Source: Streptomyces solicavernae
GTDB lineage: Bacteria > Actinomycetota > Actinomycetes > Streptomycetales > Streptomycetaceae
Assembly (NCBI RefSeq): GCF_029968095.1
Contig: NZ_JASCIR010000014.1
Coordinates: 62,001-126,000 of the forward strand
Length of the DNA stretch: 64,000 nt
Reading direction: 5' to 3'
Shown: positions 48,562-56,400 of the stretch, piece by piece
How positions within the stretch are numbered: position 1 is the first letter of the stretch
How the letters are laid out: each line of letters starts with the position of its first letter
Program-made: the position numbers and the translations under genes
Notes under the pieces: model-generated
Database searches by the model: none
The model's input: only the letters and a program-made list of their open reading frames with translations
What the model was told of the DNA's origin: nothing

Positions 48562-49488
48562 ATGGACCTGCCCCGCCTGCTGGACGGACGCCTGAAGCTC
48601 CGTCACCTGATTCTCGTCGACGCGCTCACAGAGCAGGGCAGCGTCGTCGGCGCCGCCGCCTCGCTGCACGTCACCCAGCCGGTGGTGACCCGGGGGCTGC
48701 ACGACCTGGAGGCCATCCTCGGCGTCTCGCTGTACGACCGCGGGCCGCGCGGCATCACCCCCACCGTGTACGGCGCCGCCTTCACCGACCATGCGCGCGC
48801 GGTCCTCGCCCAGCTGGGGCAGGCGGCCCGGCACGTGGTCGAGATCGCGGACGCCGACCGGGGCACGGTCAACGTCGGCATCCACCTCGCCGGGTCCAAC
48901 CTGCTGCTGCCGCGCGCCATCGCGGCCGTCAAGACCCGGCACCCGCTGCTGACTGTCGTGGTCCGCGAGGCGACCCCGGAGGCTCTGCTGGTCGACCTGG
49001 AGGCGGGCCGCATCGACCTGATCCTCGGCCGGCTGACCTCGCTCGGCGGCGAGAGCACCGTCCGCGAACGCCTCTACGAGGAGTCCGTGCAGGTCGTGGT
49101 CGGCGCCGCACACCCGCTGACCGGGCGGCCGGAGGTCTCGCTCCCTGACCTCGTGGCGCACCCGTGGATCCTGCCCGGGACGGAGACGGTGCTGCGTCGC
49201 GAGCTGGAGGAGTTCTTCGTCCGCAACGGTGTGGCGCTGCCGGAGAACCGGGTGGAGTGCACGTCGTTCCTCACCGTGCGCCAGCTCCTGGTCGACACCG
49301 ACGCCGTCGCCGTACTGCCGGGCCTGATCGGCCGGGGCGACCCTCGCCTGGCCACGCTGCCCGTCCCGCTCGACCCCATCGGGCACAGCGTCGGGGTCAC
49401 CCTGCCCGCGGGGCGCCCGCTCGGCCCTTCGGCGCAGAAGCTGCTGACCACGTTGAGGTCGGTGGCGGGCGAGCTGGACGCGCGCTGA
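48562..49488 (+). CDS. LysR-family regulator of the kynurenine island
   Basis: A 308-residue LysR-type regulator. The winged helix-turn-helix (LILVDALTEQGSVVGAAASL, VTQPVVTRGLHDLEAILGVS; about 16-58) and a two-lobed effector domain (about 90-300) are clear, and the sequence is nearest the PcaQ/GbpR type that begins LKLRHL. It lies between the leftward permease-MBL-kynU group and the rightward meta-cleavage operon, so it can act on both; the coinducer is likely a pathway intermediate. No ribosome site; a -10 box ends 6 nt before the ATG. Confidence 0.92.
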   Translation: MDLPRLLDGRLKLRHLILVDALTEQGSVVGAAASLHVTQPVVTRGLHDLEAILGVSLYDRGPRGITPTVYGAAFTDHARAVLAQLGQAARHVVEIADADRGTVNVGIHLAGSNLLLPRAIAAVKTRHPLLTVVVREATPEALLVDLEAGRIDLILGRLTSLGGESTVRERLYEESVQVVVGAAHPLTGRPEVSLPDLVAHPWILPGTETVLRRELEEFFVRNGVALPENRVECTSFLTVRQLLVDTDAVAVLPGLIGRGDPRLATLPVPLDPIGHSVGVTLPAGRPLGPSAQKLLTTLRSVAGELDAR

Positions 49489-49576
49489 ACGGGCGGTCGT
49501 ACGGACGCACACCCGTCGTGGCGATCGAGGGCGCGCCGCAGCTCCCATGCCCGTTCGGCTATAGCTCAGACGCAAA

Positions 49577-49599
49577 TTGACATTAGACAGACATAGATC
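49577..49599 (+). promoter_or_regulatory. promoter region of the meta-cleavage operon
   Basis: An AT-rich patch (about 49560-49605) unlike its surroundings contains TTGACA (49577-49582) and TAGATC (49594-49599), only 11 nt apart. The close spacing is wrong for a constitutive promoter and fits one needing an activator such as the LysR protein. The operon start codon is 57 bp further on. Confidence 0.4.
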
Positions 49600-49655
49600 G
49601 CCTGGCGGATGCTCCTCGTGCGGACCGAGAGTCGACGAGCAAGGGGCACATCACG

Positions 49656-51155
49656 ATGAATCCGGCGCACTACATCGGCGGGACATTCCTTCCCCACGGC
49701 GACGCCCCCGGCGGTGACGCCACCGGGACGCTCCCGCTGATCGACCCCGTCGACGGCGCCGTCCGGGGACGGGTGCCCGAGGCCGGCCGGGAGACGGTCG
49801 ACGCCGCCGTCGCCGCGGCCCGCGCCGCCCTTGCCGGGCCCTGGGGCCGGACCTGCGCCGAGGAACGCGGGGCCGCGCTGCGCCGGATCGCCGACGGGAT
49901 CGAGGCGCGCTTCGAGGAGTTCGTCGACGCCGAGGCGGCGGACACCGGTAAGCCGCGCGAGCTCGCGGCCACCGTCGACATCCCCCGCGCCATCGGCAAC
50001 TTCCGCGCCTACGCCGACCTGCTGTACGGGGGTGCGGAGCGCTCGTACAGCACCTCGGTTCCGGGGTGGAGCGCCGCCGGTACGGGTACGGGTACCGGCA
50101 CGGGTGTCTCGGCCGGATTCGGACGTGCGCTCAACTACACCGTCCGGCGGCCGCTCGGCGTGGTCGCGGTCGTCTCGCCGTGGAACCTTCCGTTGCTGCT
50201 GCTCACCTGGAAGGTGGCTCCGGCGCTCGCGGCCGGCAACGCCGTCGTCGCCAAGCCGTCCGAGGAGACCCCCTCGACGGCCACCCTGCTCGCCGAGGTC
50301 ATCGGCGCGGCCGGGCTGCCGGACGGAGCGTTCAACCTGGTCCACGGCAGGGGCGCGGGCGCGGCGGGCGAATATCTGACGTCACACTGTGACGTCGACG
50401 CCATCGCGTTCACCGGCGCCTCGGCCACCGGCACCGCCATCATGCGCGGCGCCGCCGACCACCTCACCCCGGTCTCCTTCGAACTCGGCGGCAAGAACGC
50501 CGCGTTGGTCTTCGCCGACGCGGACCTGGCGGCCGCCGTGGACGGCACCGTGCGCTCCGCGTTCACCCACTCCGGTCAGATCTGCCTGTGCACGGAGCGG
50601 GTCTACGTCGAACGCCCGGTGTTCGACGAGTTCGTCGCCGCGCTCGGCGAGCGGGCCCGCACCCTGACCGGCTACGGCCCGATGATCTCCGCCGCCCACC
50701 GCGACAAGGTGCTCGCGTACTACCGGCTGGCCGCCGAGGAGAACGCGCAGGTCATCGCGGGCGGCGGGGTGCCGCGGTTCGGCGACGCCCGGGACAGGGG
50801 CTTCCACGTGGAGCCGACCGTCCTGACCGGCCTGCCGCAGGACTCCCGCCTCCTGCAGGAGGAGATCTTCGGCCCGGTCTGCCACGTCGCCCCCTTCGAC
50901 ACCGAGGAGGAGGCGCTGCGGCTCGCCAACGACAGCCGCTACGGGCTCGCCGCGACCGTGTGGACCAGCGACCTGTCCCGCGCGCACCGCGTCGCCCCGC
51001 AGGTGGCGGCCGGGGTCGTCTGGGTCAACTGCTGGAACCTGCGCGACCTGCGCACCCCCTTCGGCGGCAGCAAGGACTCCGGCATCGGCCGGGAGGGCGG
51101 CACGTATTCGCTCGACTACTTCTGCGAGCCGGTCAACGTGTGCGTACAGATCTGA
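49656..51155 (+). CDS. nbaE: 2-aminomuconate 6-semialdehyde dehydrogenase
   Basis: A 499-residue NAD-dependent aldehyde dehydrogenase. VVAVVSPWNLPLLLLTWKVA (about 169-188) has the catalytic Asn region, FELGGKNAALVF (about 275-286) the general-base Glu and HSGQICLCTERVYVERP (about 308-324) the nucleophilic Cys, in the form typical of hydroxy/aminomuconic semialdehyde dehydrogenases. It should oxidise the product of the decarboxylase encoded at the end of this operon to 2-aminomuconate. Compared with relatives it has a Gly/Thr repeat (GTGTGTGTG, about 142-150) from a hexanucleotide DNA repeat. ATG 49656 is preceded by AAGGGG. First gene of the operon. Confidence 0.92.
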   Translation: MNPAHYIGGTFLPHGDAPGGDATGTLPLIDPVDGAVRGRVPEAGRETVDAAVAAARAALAGPWGRTCAEERGAALRRIADGIEARFEEFVDAEAADTGKPRELAATVDIPRAIGNFRAYADLLYGGAERSYSTSVPGWSAAGTGTGTGTGVSAGFGRALNYTVRRPLGVVAVVSPWNLPLLLLTWKVAPALAAGNAVVAKPSEETPSTATLLAEVIGAAGLPDGAFNLVHGRGAGAAGEYLTSHCDVDAIAFTGASATGTAIMRGAADHLTPVSFELGGKNAALVFADADLAAAVDGTVRSAFTHSGQICLCTERVYVERPVFDEFVAALGERARTLTGYGPMISAAHRDKVLAYYRLAAEENAQVIAGGGVPRFGDARDRGFHVEPTVLTGLPQDSRLLQEEIFGPVCHVAPFDTEEEALRLANDSRYGLAATVWTSDLSRAHRVAPQVAAGVVWVNCWNLRDLRTPFGGSKDSGIGREGGTYSLDYFCEPVNVCVQI

Positions 51156-51220
51156 CGCCGCAGGCCGCACCCGCAGGACACCACCCGAACCGCCCCCGTC
51201 AGACAGTGGAGTGAGACTCC

Positions 51221-52075
51221 GTGACCGATCTCTGCACCCCGCCCGACGCCTCCACGAACACCTCCGTCGACGCCGCAGCCGCCCGGCTCCTCGCGGCGCA
51301 CGCCTCCGGCACCCCCTGCGCACCCGTACGCGACCTGATCGACGACCTCGACACCGCCTACGCCGTCCAGGACCGGCTGACCGAGCACTGGCTGGCCCAA
51401 GGACGCCGCCTCACCGGCCGCAAGATCGGCCTGACCTCACCTGCCGTGCAACGTCAACTCGGCGTCGGCACCCCGGACTTCGGCATGCTCTTCGCGGACA
51501 TGGCGGTGCCGGACGGCGCGGAGGTCCCGACGGGCGCCGTCCAGCAGGCCCGGGCGGAGGCCGAGGTCGCGCTGGTCCTGGAGGCCGACCTCACCCATGA
51601 CCGGCACACGGTCGCCGACCTGCTCAGGGCCACCGCGTTCGCGCTGCCCGCGATCGAGGTGTGCGGCAGCCGCGTCCGCGACTGGGACATCGCGATCACC
51701 GACACAGTCGCCGACAACGCCTCCTCCGGCCTGTACGTCCTCGGCACCCGCCCGGTCCCGCTGCGCGACCTGGACCTGCGGCTCGCCGGGATGGTCCTGG
51801 AGCGCCGCGGCGAGCAGGTGTCCACAGGGGCGGGCGCCGCCTGCCTCGGCCATCCGCTGACGGCCGCGCTCTGGCTCGCCGACACCCTCGTACGGGTGGG
51901 CCGTCCGCTGCGCGCGGGCGACACCGTCCTCACGGGTGCGCTCGGCCCGATGGTGCCCGTGGCGTCGGGCGACGTGCTCGAAGCCCGCATCGACGGGCTC
52001 GGCGACGTCCGCGTCGCCTTCTCCCCCGACGACTCCGACTCCGACTCCCACTCCCACTCCGTCAAGGAGGCGTGA
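51221..52075 (+). CDS. nbaH: 2-oxopent-4-enoate hydratase
   Basis: A 284-residue enzyme of the MhpD/DmpE family, adding water to 2-hydroxypenta-2,4-dienoate to give 4-hydroxy-2-oxovalerate. GRKIGLTSPAVQRQLGVGTP (about 66-85) and DFGMLFADMAV (about 86-96) are diagnostic, as are EAEVALVLE and IEVCGSRVRDW (metal-binding acidic residues). The N-terminus and a Asp/Ser/His repeat tail (DSDSDSHSHS) are low complexity. GTG 51221 is preceded by GGAGTGAG. The next gene starts one base after its stop, so they are coupled. Confidence 0.88.
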   Translation: MTDLCTPPDASTNTSVDAAAARLLAAHASGTPCAPVRDLIDDLDTAYAVQDRLTEHWLAQGRRLTGRKIGLTSPAVQRQLGVGTPDFGMLFADMAVPDGAEVPTGAVQQARAEAEVALVLEADLTHDRHTVADLLRATAFALPAIEVCGSRVRDWDIAITDTVADNASSGLYVLGTRPVPLRDLDLRLAGMVLERRGEQVSTGAGAACLGHPLTAALWLADTLVRVGRPLRAGDTVLTGALGPMVPVASGDVLEARIDGLGDVRVAFSPDDSDSDSHSHSVKEA

Positions 52076-52076
52076 C

Positions 52077-52880
52077 ATGCCCGGACAGCACACCACCACC
52101 CCGGACGCCGCCGCCCCGGAGGCCACCGCCCTCGCCGCCGCCCTGGACGCCGCCGCCCTCGCCGGCCGCCCCACGGCCCGCCTCACCGACACCACTCCGC
52201 TCGACGTGCCCACCGCCTACGCCGTCCAGCGTGCCGGGGTCGACCGCAGGTGCGCGCGGGGCGAGTCGCTGATCGGCGTCAAGATGGGGTTCACCAGCCG
52301 CGCCAAGATGGCCCAGATGGGCGTCGACGACGTCATCTGGGGGCTGCTCACCGACGCCATGCTGGTCGAGGACGGCGGCGTCCTCGACACCGGCGGCCTC
52401 ATCCACCCCCGGATCGAACCCGAGATCGCGTTCCTGCTCGGTCGGCCGCTGTCCGGCCGGGTCACCCCCGCGGAGGCCGCCCGCGCGGTCGCCGGCGTCG
52501 CTGTCGCGTACGAAGTACTCGACTCCCGGTACGACGGTTTCCGGTTCACCCTGCCGGACGTCATCGCCGACAACGCCTCCGCCGCCCGCTTCGGCGTCGC
52601 CGCCTGGCATCACCCGGACCGCGTGGACCTGCGCAATCTCGGCCTTACCGTGGAGTGCGACGGCCGCCCGGTGGCCACCGGTTCGTCCGCGGCGGTCCTC
52701 GGGCACCCGCTGCGCTCCCTCACCGCCGCGGCCCGGCTCGCCGCCGAGGCGGACGTCGTACTGGAGCCCGGCTTCGTGGTCCTCGCGGGCGCGGCCACGG
52801 CCGCCGTACCGCTGCCCCCGGACGCGTACGTACGGATCTGCGCGGCGGGTCTGGGCGCGGTGGAGGTGACGACCCGATGA
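52077..52880 (+). CDS. nbaG: 4-oxalocrotonate decarboxylase
   Basis: A 267-residue member of the same fold as the preceding hydratase but of the DmpH/XylI type: GVKMGFTSRAKMAQMGVDDV (about 63-82) and IWGLLTDAM (about 83-91) are the decarboxylase form, and EPEIAFLLG and VAYEVLDSRYDGF provide the metal ligands. It should decarboxylate 4-oxalocrotonate to 2-hydroxypenta-2,4-dienoate, which the hydratase then uses; in other bacteria the two form a complex. ATG 52077 follows AAGGAGG. Its stop overlaps the next start (ATGA). Confidence 0.9.
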   Translation: MPGQHTTTPDAAAPEATALAAALDAAALAGRPTARLTDTTPLDVPTAYAVQRAGVDRRCARGESLIGVKMGFTSRAKMAQMGVDDVIWGLLTDAMLVEDGGVLDTGGLIHPRIEPEIAFLLGRPLSGRVTPAEAARAVAGVAVAYEVLDSRYDGFRFTLPDVIADNASAARFGVAAWHHPDRVDLRNLGLTVECDGRPVATGSSAAVLGHPLRSLTAAARLAAEADVVLEPGFVVLAGAATAAVPLPPDAYVRICAAGLGAVEVTTR

Positions 52881-53305
52881 GCAACGACCCCGGACTCCTG
52901 GTCGAGGGCAAGGCGCGGCCGCGCGGACGTTTTCCGCACCTCAAACGCGCCGGTGACCTGGTCTTCGTCTCCGGCACCAGCTCCCGGCGGCCGGACGGCT
53001 CCTTCGCCGGGGCCCGTGCCGACGCCCTCGGCACCACAAGCCTCGACATCCGCGAGCAGACCCGCGCCGTGATCGAGAACATCCGCGACCTGCTGCGCGC
53101 CGCCGGCGGGGACCTGTCGGACGTCGTCAACGCCTCCGCGTACCTGGTCAACATGAACGACTTCGGCGGCTACAACGAGGTCTACGCCGAGTACTTCGAC
53201 GAGACCGGCCCCGCCCGCACCACCGTGGCCGTCCACCAACTCCCGCACCCGCACCTGCTCATCGAGATCGCCTGCGTCGCCCACCTGCCCCGTGTCACGC
53301 CCTGA
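52877..53305 (+). CDS. nbaF: RidA-family 2-aminomuconate deaminase
   Basis: A 142-residue protein of the YjgF/RidA superfamily. GDLVFVSGTSSRRPDG (about 26-41), AVIENIRDLLRAAGGDLSDV (about 63-82) and the C-terminal HLLIEIACVAHLP (about 125-137), which has the glutamate used by deaminating members, define it. In this operon it should release ammonia from 2-aminomuconate to give 4-oxalocrotonate, as in the 2-nitrobenzoate and 2-aminophenol pathways. It overlaps the decarboxylase by 4 bp. Confidence 0.9.
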   Translation: MSNDPGLLVEGKARPRGRFPHLKRAGDLVFVSGTSSRRPDGSFAGARADALGTTSLDIREQTRAVIENIRDLLRAAGGDLSDVVNASAYLVNMNDFGGYNEVYAEYFDETGPARTTVAVHQLPHPHLLIEIACVAHLPRVTP

Positions 53306-53316
53306 GGAGCACCACC

Positions 53317-53889
53317 ATGCACCTGCCGAAGATCACGAACGGTCTGCCGTTCAACTTCCACGAGTGGATCGACGCCCACCAGAAGCTGCTCAAACCGCCG
53401 GTCGGCAACGTGCAGATCTGGCGGGACGCCGACCTGATGGTCACCGTCGTCGGCGGCCCCAACCAGCGCACCGACTTCCACGACGACCCGCTGGAGGAGT
53501 TCTTCTACCAGCTGCGCGGCAACATGGTGCTGCGGGTGATGGAGGAGGTCGGCCGGCCCCCGGTCGACGTGCAGATCAACGAGGGCGACGTGTTCCTGCT
53601 GCCGCCGCACGTACGGCACTCCCCGCAGCGTCCGGAGCCCGGCAGCATCGGCCTCGTCGTCGAGCACGCCCGGCCGGAGGGCAAGCGGGACGCCTTCGAG
53701 TGGTACTGCGTCAAGTGCCATCACCTGGTGCACCGTTCGGAGCTCCAGCTCTCCTCGATCGTGGACGACCTGCCGCCCGTCTTCGAGTCCTTCTACGGCG
53801 GCGACCGCACCTGCCCGCACTGCGGTGCCGTGCACCCGGGCCGGCAGTGGCCCGAAGAGCTGCGCCCGCGCACCCGGACCCGCGCCTGA
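53317..53889 (+). CDS. nbaC: 3-hydroxyanthranilate 3,4-dioxygenase
   Basis: A 190-residue cupin dioxygenase that opens the ring of 3-hydroxyanthranilate to 2-amino-3-carboxymuconate semialdehyde. Iron ligands are His55 (DFHDDP), Glu61 (EEFFYQLRGN) and His101 (VRHSPQRP). The C-terminus keeps the second, rubredoxin-like iron site of bacterial enzymes: Cys131-Cys134 (CVKC) and Cys166-Cys169 (CPHC). ATG 53317 follows GAGGAG. Gene order and spacing (11 bp) place it in the operon. Confidence 0.96.
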   Translation: MHLPKITNGLPFNFHEWIDAHQKLLKPPVGNVQIWRDADLMVTVVGGPNQRTDFHDDPLEEFFYQLRGNMVLRVMEEVGRPPVDVQINEGDVFLLPPHVRHSPQRPEPGSIGLVVEHARPEGKRDAFEWYCVKCHHLVHRSELQLSSIVDDLPPVFESFYGGDRTCPHCGAVHPGRQWPEELRPRTRTRA

Positions 53890-53926
53890 TCCGCCGGACA
53901 TTCCACAGCCCCCACGGAGAACCCCC

Positions 53927-54940
53927 TTGTCTGTCATCGACGTCCATGCCCATGTCTTCCCCCGTATCTCGGAGAGCGAGAGCCGACTCCTTGCCGGCGC
54001 CGGCGAGCCCTGGCTGCGGGTCCACCGCAACGGCACCGGCACGATGATGAGCGGCGCCGACGCGTACCGACCCGTCACCGGGCCGCTGTGGGACCCGGAG
54101 CAGCGGGTGGCTGCGATGGACACGCTGGGCGTGGACGTCCAGGCCGTCTCCTCCACTCCGCTGATGTTCGGCTACGCGGCCGAGCCGGCCCGCGCCGCCG
54201 AGTGGTGCGAGCTGGTCAACCAGCGCATCCTCGACTACTGCGCGCAGGCCCCCGACCGGCTGCTGCCGCTGTGCCAAGTGCCGCTGCAGGACCTGCAGTC
54301 GGCCTGCGAGACCGTCTCGAAGGCGGCCGCGGCCGGACACCGCGGGGTGCACATCGGCAACCACGTCGGCGACCGCTCCCTGGCGGACGGGGACATCGTC
54401 GCGTTCCTCGCGCACTGTGCCGACGAGGGCGTACCGGTGCTCGTCCACCCCTGGGACATGCCGGGCGGTGAACGGCTGCGGCCGCACATGCTGCAGTGGC
54501 TGGTCGGCATGCCCGCCGAGACCCAGCTGAGCATCCTCGGCATGGCCCTCGCCGGCACCTTCGAGCGGCTGCCGGATTCTCTCAAGCTCTGCTTCTGCCA
54601 CGGGGGCGGCAGCTTCGCCTACCTGCTCGGGCGCGCCGACAACGCCTGGCATCACCGGGACATCGTCCGTGCCGACTCCCCCAAGCCGCCGTCCGCATAC
54701 GTCCGGCGGTTCCACGTCGACTCGGCCGTGTTCGACCCGCGCGCGCTGCGGTTGCTGGTCGACGTGATGGGCGCCGACCGGGTGATGCTCGGCACCGACT
54801 TCCCGTTTCCGCTCGGGGAGCAGGAGCCCGGCTCGGTGATCCGCGGCTGCCCGGGCCTCAGCGAGGCCGAGCGCGCCCTCATGCTCGCCGGCAACGCCGC
54901 CGCGTTCTTCTCGCTCCGTACGGAGGGCCCGCAGGTCTGA
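53927..54940 (+). CDS. nbaD: 2-amino-3-carboxymuconate-6-semialdehyde decarboxylase (ACMSD)
   Basis: A 337-residue amidohydrolase-fold decarboxylase. Zinc ligands are complete: His7 and His9 (DVHAHVFP), His174 (VHPWDMPG), His225 (CFCHGGGSF) and Asp291 (GTDFPFP), with Arg48 where the substrate carboxylate binds. The start is TTG 53927, chosen because GGAG lies about 7 nt upstream and the protein must begin just before the first zinc motif. It converts the ring-cleavage product to 2-aminomuconate semialdehyde, steering it away from quinolinate and NAD. Last gene of the operon. Confidence 0.95.
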   Translation: MSVIDVHAHVFPRISESESRLLAGAGEPWLRVHRNGTGTMMSGADAYRPVTGPLWDPEQRVAAMDTLGVDVQAVSSTPLMFGYAAEPARAAEWCELVNQRILDYCAQAPDRLLPLCQVPLQDLQSACETVSKAAAAGHRGVHIGNHVGDRSLADGDIVAFLAHCADEGVPVLVHPWDMPGGERLRPHMLQWLVGMPAETQLSILGMALAGTFERLPDSLKLCFCHGGGSFAYLLGRADNAWHHRDIVRADSPKPPSAYVRRFHVDSAVFDPRALRLLVDVMGADRVMLGTDFPFPLGEQEPGSVIRGCPGLSEAERALMLAGNAAAFFSLRTEGPQV

Positions 54941-55002
54941 TTCGGGTTCCGGCCCCGGCTTCGGCCCCTGTCCTGGGCGGGCGCGGCCAGGAATCCGCGG
55001 CC

Positions 55003-55062
55003 GGGATGCACACCAGCGGGATGCACACCTGCGGGATGCACACATGCGGGATTCACACGTGC
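55003..55062. repeat. 15-bp tandem repeat (4 units)
   Basis: Units GGGATGCACACCNGC-like at 55003, 55018, 55033 and 55048 between the ACMSD gene and a lipoprotein gene. In one forward frame they read G-M-H-T-C, but no ribosome site or conserved frame supports translation. Confidence 0.9.
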
Positions 55063-55120
55063 GGGGCAATCTCGGCCCGAACGCTCCCCAAGACGCCCTG
55101 CGCGCAGCAGAGTTGTGCAG

Positions 55121-55645
55121 ATGCACCGAACGAGGACCGCAGCGGCCCTGCTCATCGCCATGACCGCCTCGGCCGTCAGCGGCTGTGTCTCCGTGGGCGG
55201 GCCGGCCGTACCGCAGCCACACTCACGGTCCGACGGGGCGGAGCCCCAGCCCGCCCCGCAGGCCCGTGGCGGCTCGGGGCCACGACTCGTGACGGCCCCG
55301 GCCCAGGAGGCGTTACGGATGATGGATCCGGCCGCCCCACAGTCCATCGACTCACTGCACGCCCCCGAACAGCCGAAGCACGACCACTCCCCCGCGAACC
55401 CGGCCTCCGGCTCCGGTCAGGGATCCGGCCCCGTGCCGTCCGAACAGCCGGGCCAACACCGGCTCGCGGACGGAACGAACCGCTCCGGCCTGACCGGTGC
55501 CGGCACCTCACCCCTGCCCGGCACCCTCGTACCGCCCAAGTCCCTGCTGCCCGGCGGCGATCCCTGCGGTCTCGGCGAGCAGTACGGGCAGTGGGACCCG
55601 GGCAGCCCGCAGGACCGCATCTGCCGTGCCGAGTACGGGAGTTGA
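55121..55645 (+). CDS. putative lipoprotein
   Basis: A 174-residue secreted protein. The N-terminus has a basic stretch, a hydrophobic core (AAALLIAMTASAV) and a lipobox V-S-G-C at about 19-22, so it should be lipidated by Lgt and Lnt. The mature part is Pro/Ser/Gly-rich and mostly disordered, with two further cysteines near the end (GGDPCGLGEQYG and RICRAEYGS) that could form a disulfide. ATG 55121 is used; a GTG lies 6 bp upstream. Function unknown. Confidence 0.72.
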   Translation: MHRTRTAAALLIAMTASAVSGCVSVGGPAVPQPHSRSDGAEPQPAPQARGGSGPRLVTAPAQEALRMMDPAAPQSIDSLHAPEQPKHDHSPANPASGSGQGSGPVPSEQPGQHRLADGTNRSGLTGAGTSPLPGTLVPPKSLLPGGDPCGLGEQYGQWDPGSPQDRICRAEYGS

Positions 55646-55741
55646 CACGTCGGCGGGCCCGGCGCGAGGACCGGGAAGCCCGCCACCCCGCCCGGCCCAG
55701 CCCGCCCCTGCCCCACCCCACCCCGCCCCGCCCCGCCCTGG

Positions 55742-56257
55742 CTACTCCTCACGTCGGGGCGGCGCCACCTGCCCCCCGTCCTCGCTGATCCCCAGTTGCA
55801 GCTCCAGGCGTTCGATCGCGGCGCGGATGCCGTTGCCGTACGCATCGTCCCCGAGGGTGCCGATGGCTCCGCGGGCCTGGCGGAGGTGGGTGCGGGCCTC
55901 GTCCTCGCGGTGGAGCTTCACATAGTCCGCCGCGAGGTTGAGGTGCAACGACGGGTAGAACGCGCGCACTTCGAGCGATCTGTGGTGCTGCTCCAGGCGC
56001 GCGTCGGTCAGGACGTCCGCAGCCGTCAGGGCCCGCAGGTCCCAGGCGAGTTCATCGGCCGGGTCGTCCTGGGTGTCCGCCATGTAGTGCGCGATGGTGA
56101 CGCGGTGCAGCGGGTCACCGTCCTCGCCGATCTCCGTCCAGAGCGCGAGGAGACGGTTGCGCGCCTCCTCACGGTCCCCCGCCTGATGCAGCATGACCGC
56201 TTGCCCCGCCCGTGCCATCACGGCGTCCTCGGACGACTGCTCCTGCTGCTCCGCCAC
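55742..56257 (-). CDS. tetratricopeptide-like protein
   Basis: A 171-residue soluble, acidic helical protein. AVMLHQAGDREEARNRLLAL, ADVLTDARLEQHHRSLEVRA and SLHLNLAADYVKLHREDEAR read as TPR-type helix pairs over residues 15-150. GTG 56257 is chosen because GGGGAG lies 6 nt upstream; an ATG at 56296 would add 13 unconserved residues. It probably mediates protein contacts; no partner is evident. The C-rich tract 55679-55741 past its stop has no gene. Confidence 0.78.
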   Translation of the reverse strand: MAEQQEQSSEDAVMARAGQAVMLHQAGDREEARNRLLALWTEIGEDGDPLHRVTIAHYMADTQDDPADELAWDLRALTAADVLTDARLEQHHRSLEVRAFYPSLHLNLAADYVKLHREDEARTHLRQARGAIGTLGDDAYGNGIRAAIERLELQLGISEDGGQVAPPRREE

Positions 56258-56325
56258 TGCGTTCTCCCCACTCGTACGACCATCTGCGAACACCACCGAC
56301 GCTAGCCGCCGCCACTGACAATCCG

Positions 56326-56400
56326 GCTCAGGCGCGGGCGCTCAGGCGCGGGCGCTCAGGCGCGGGCGCTCAGGCGCGGGCGCTCGGGCGCGGGCGCTCA
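56326..56400. repeat. 14-bp tandem repeat (5 units) ending on the ung stop codon
   Basis: Units of GCTCAGGCGCGGGC start at 56326, 56340, 56354, 56368 and 56382 (one change), and a partial copy at 56396 carries the TGA (as TCA) of the leftward ung gene. Confidence 0.95.

Noticed and set aside
49487..49556. GAACGGGC/GCCCGTTC inverted repeat after lysR as a terminator
   Set aside because: The arms are only 8 bp and 54 bp apart, too far for a stable hairpin.
55003..55062. CRISPR array between nbaD and the lipoprotein gene
   Set aside because: Contiguous 15-bp units without spacers and no cas genes.
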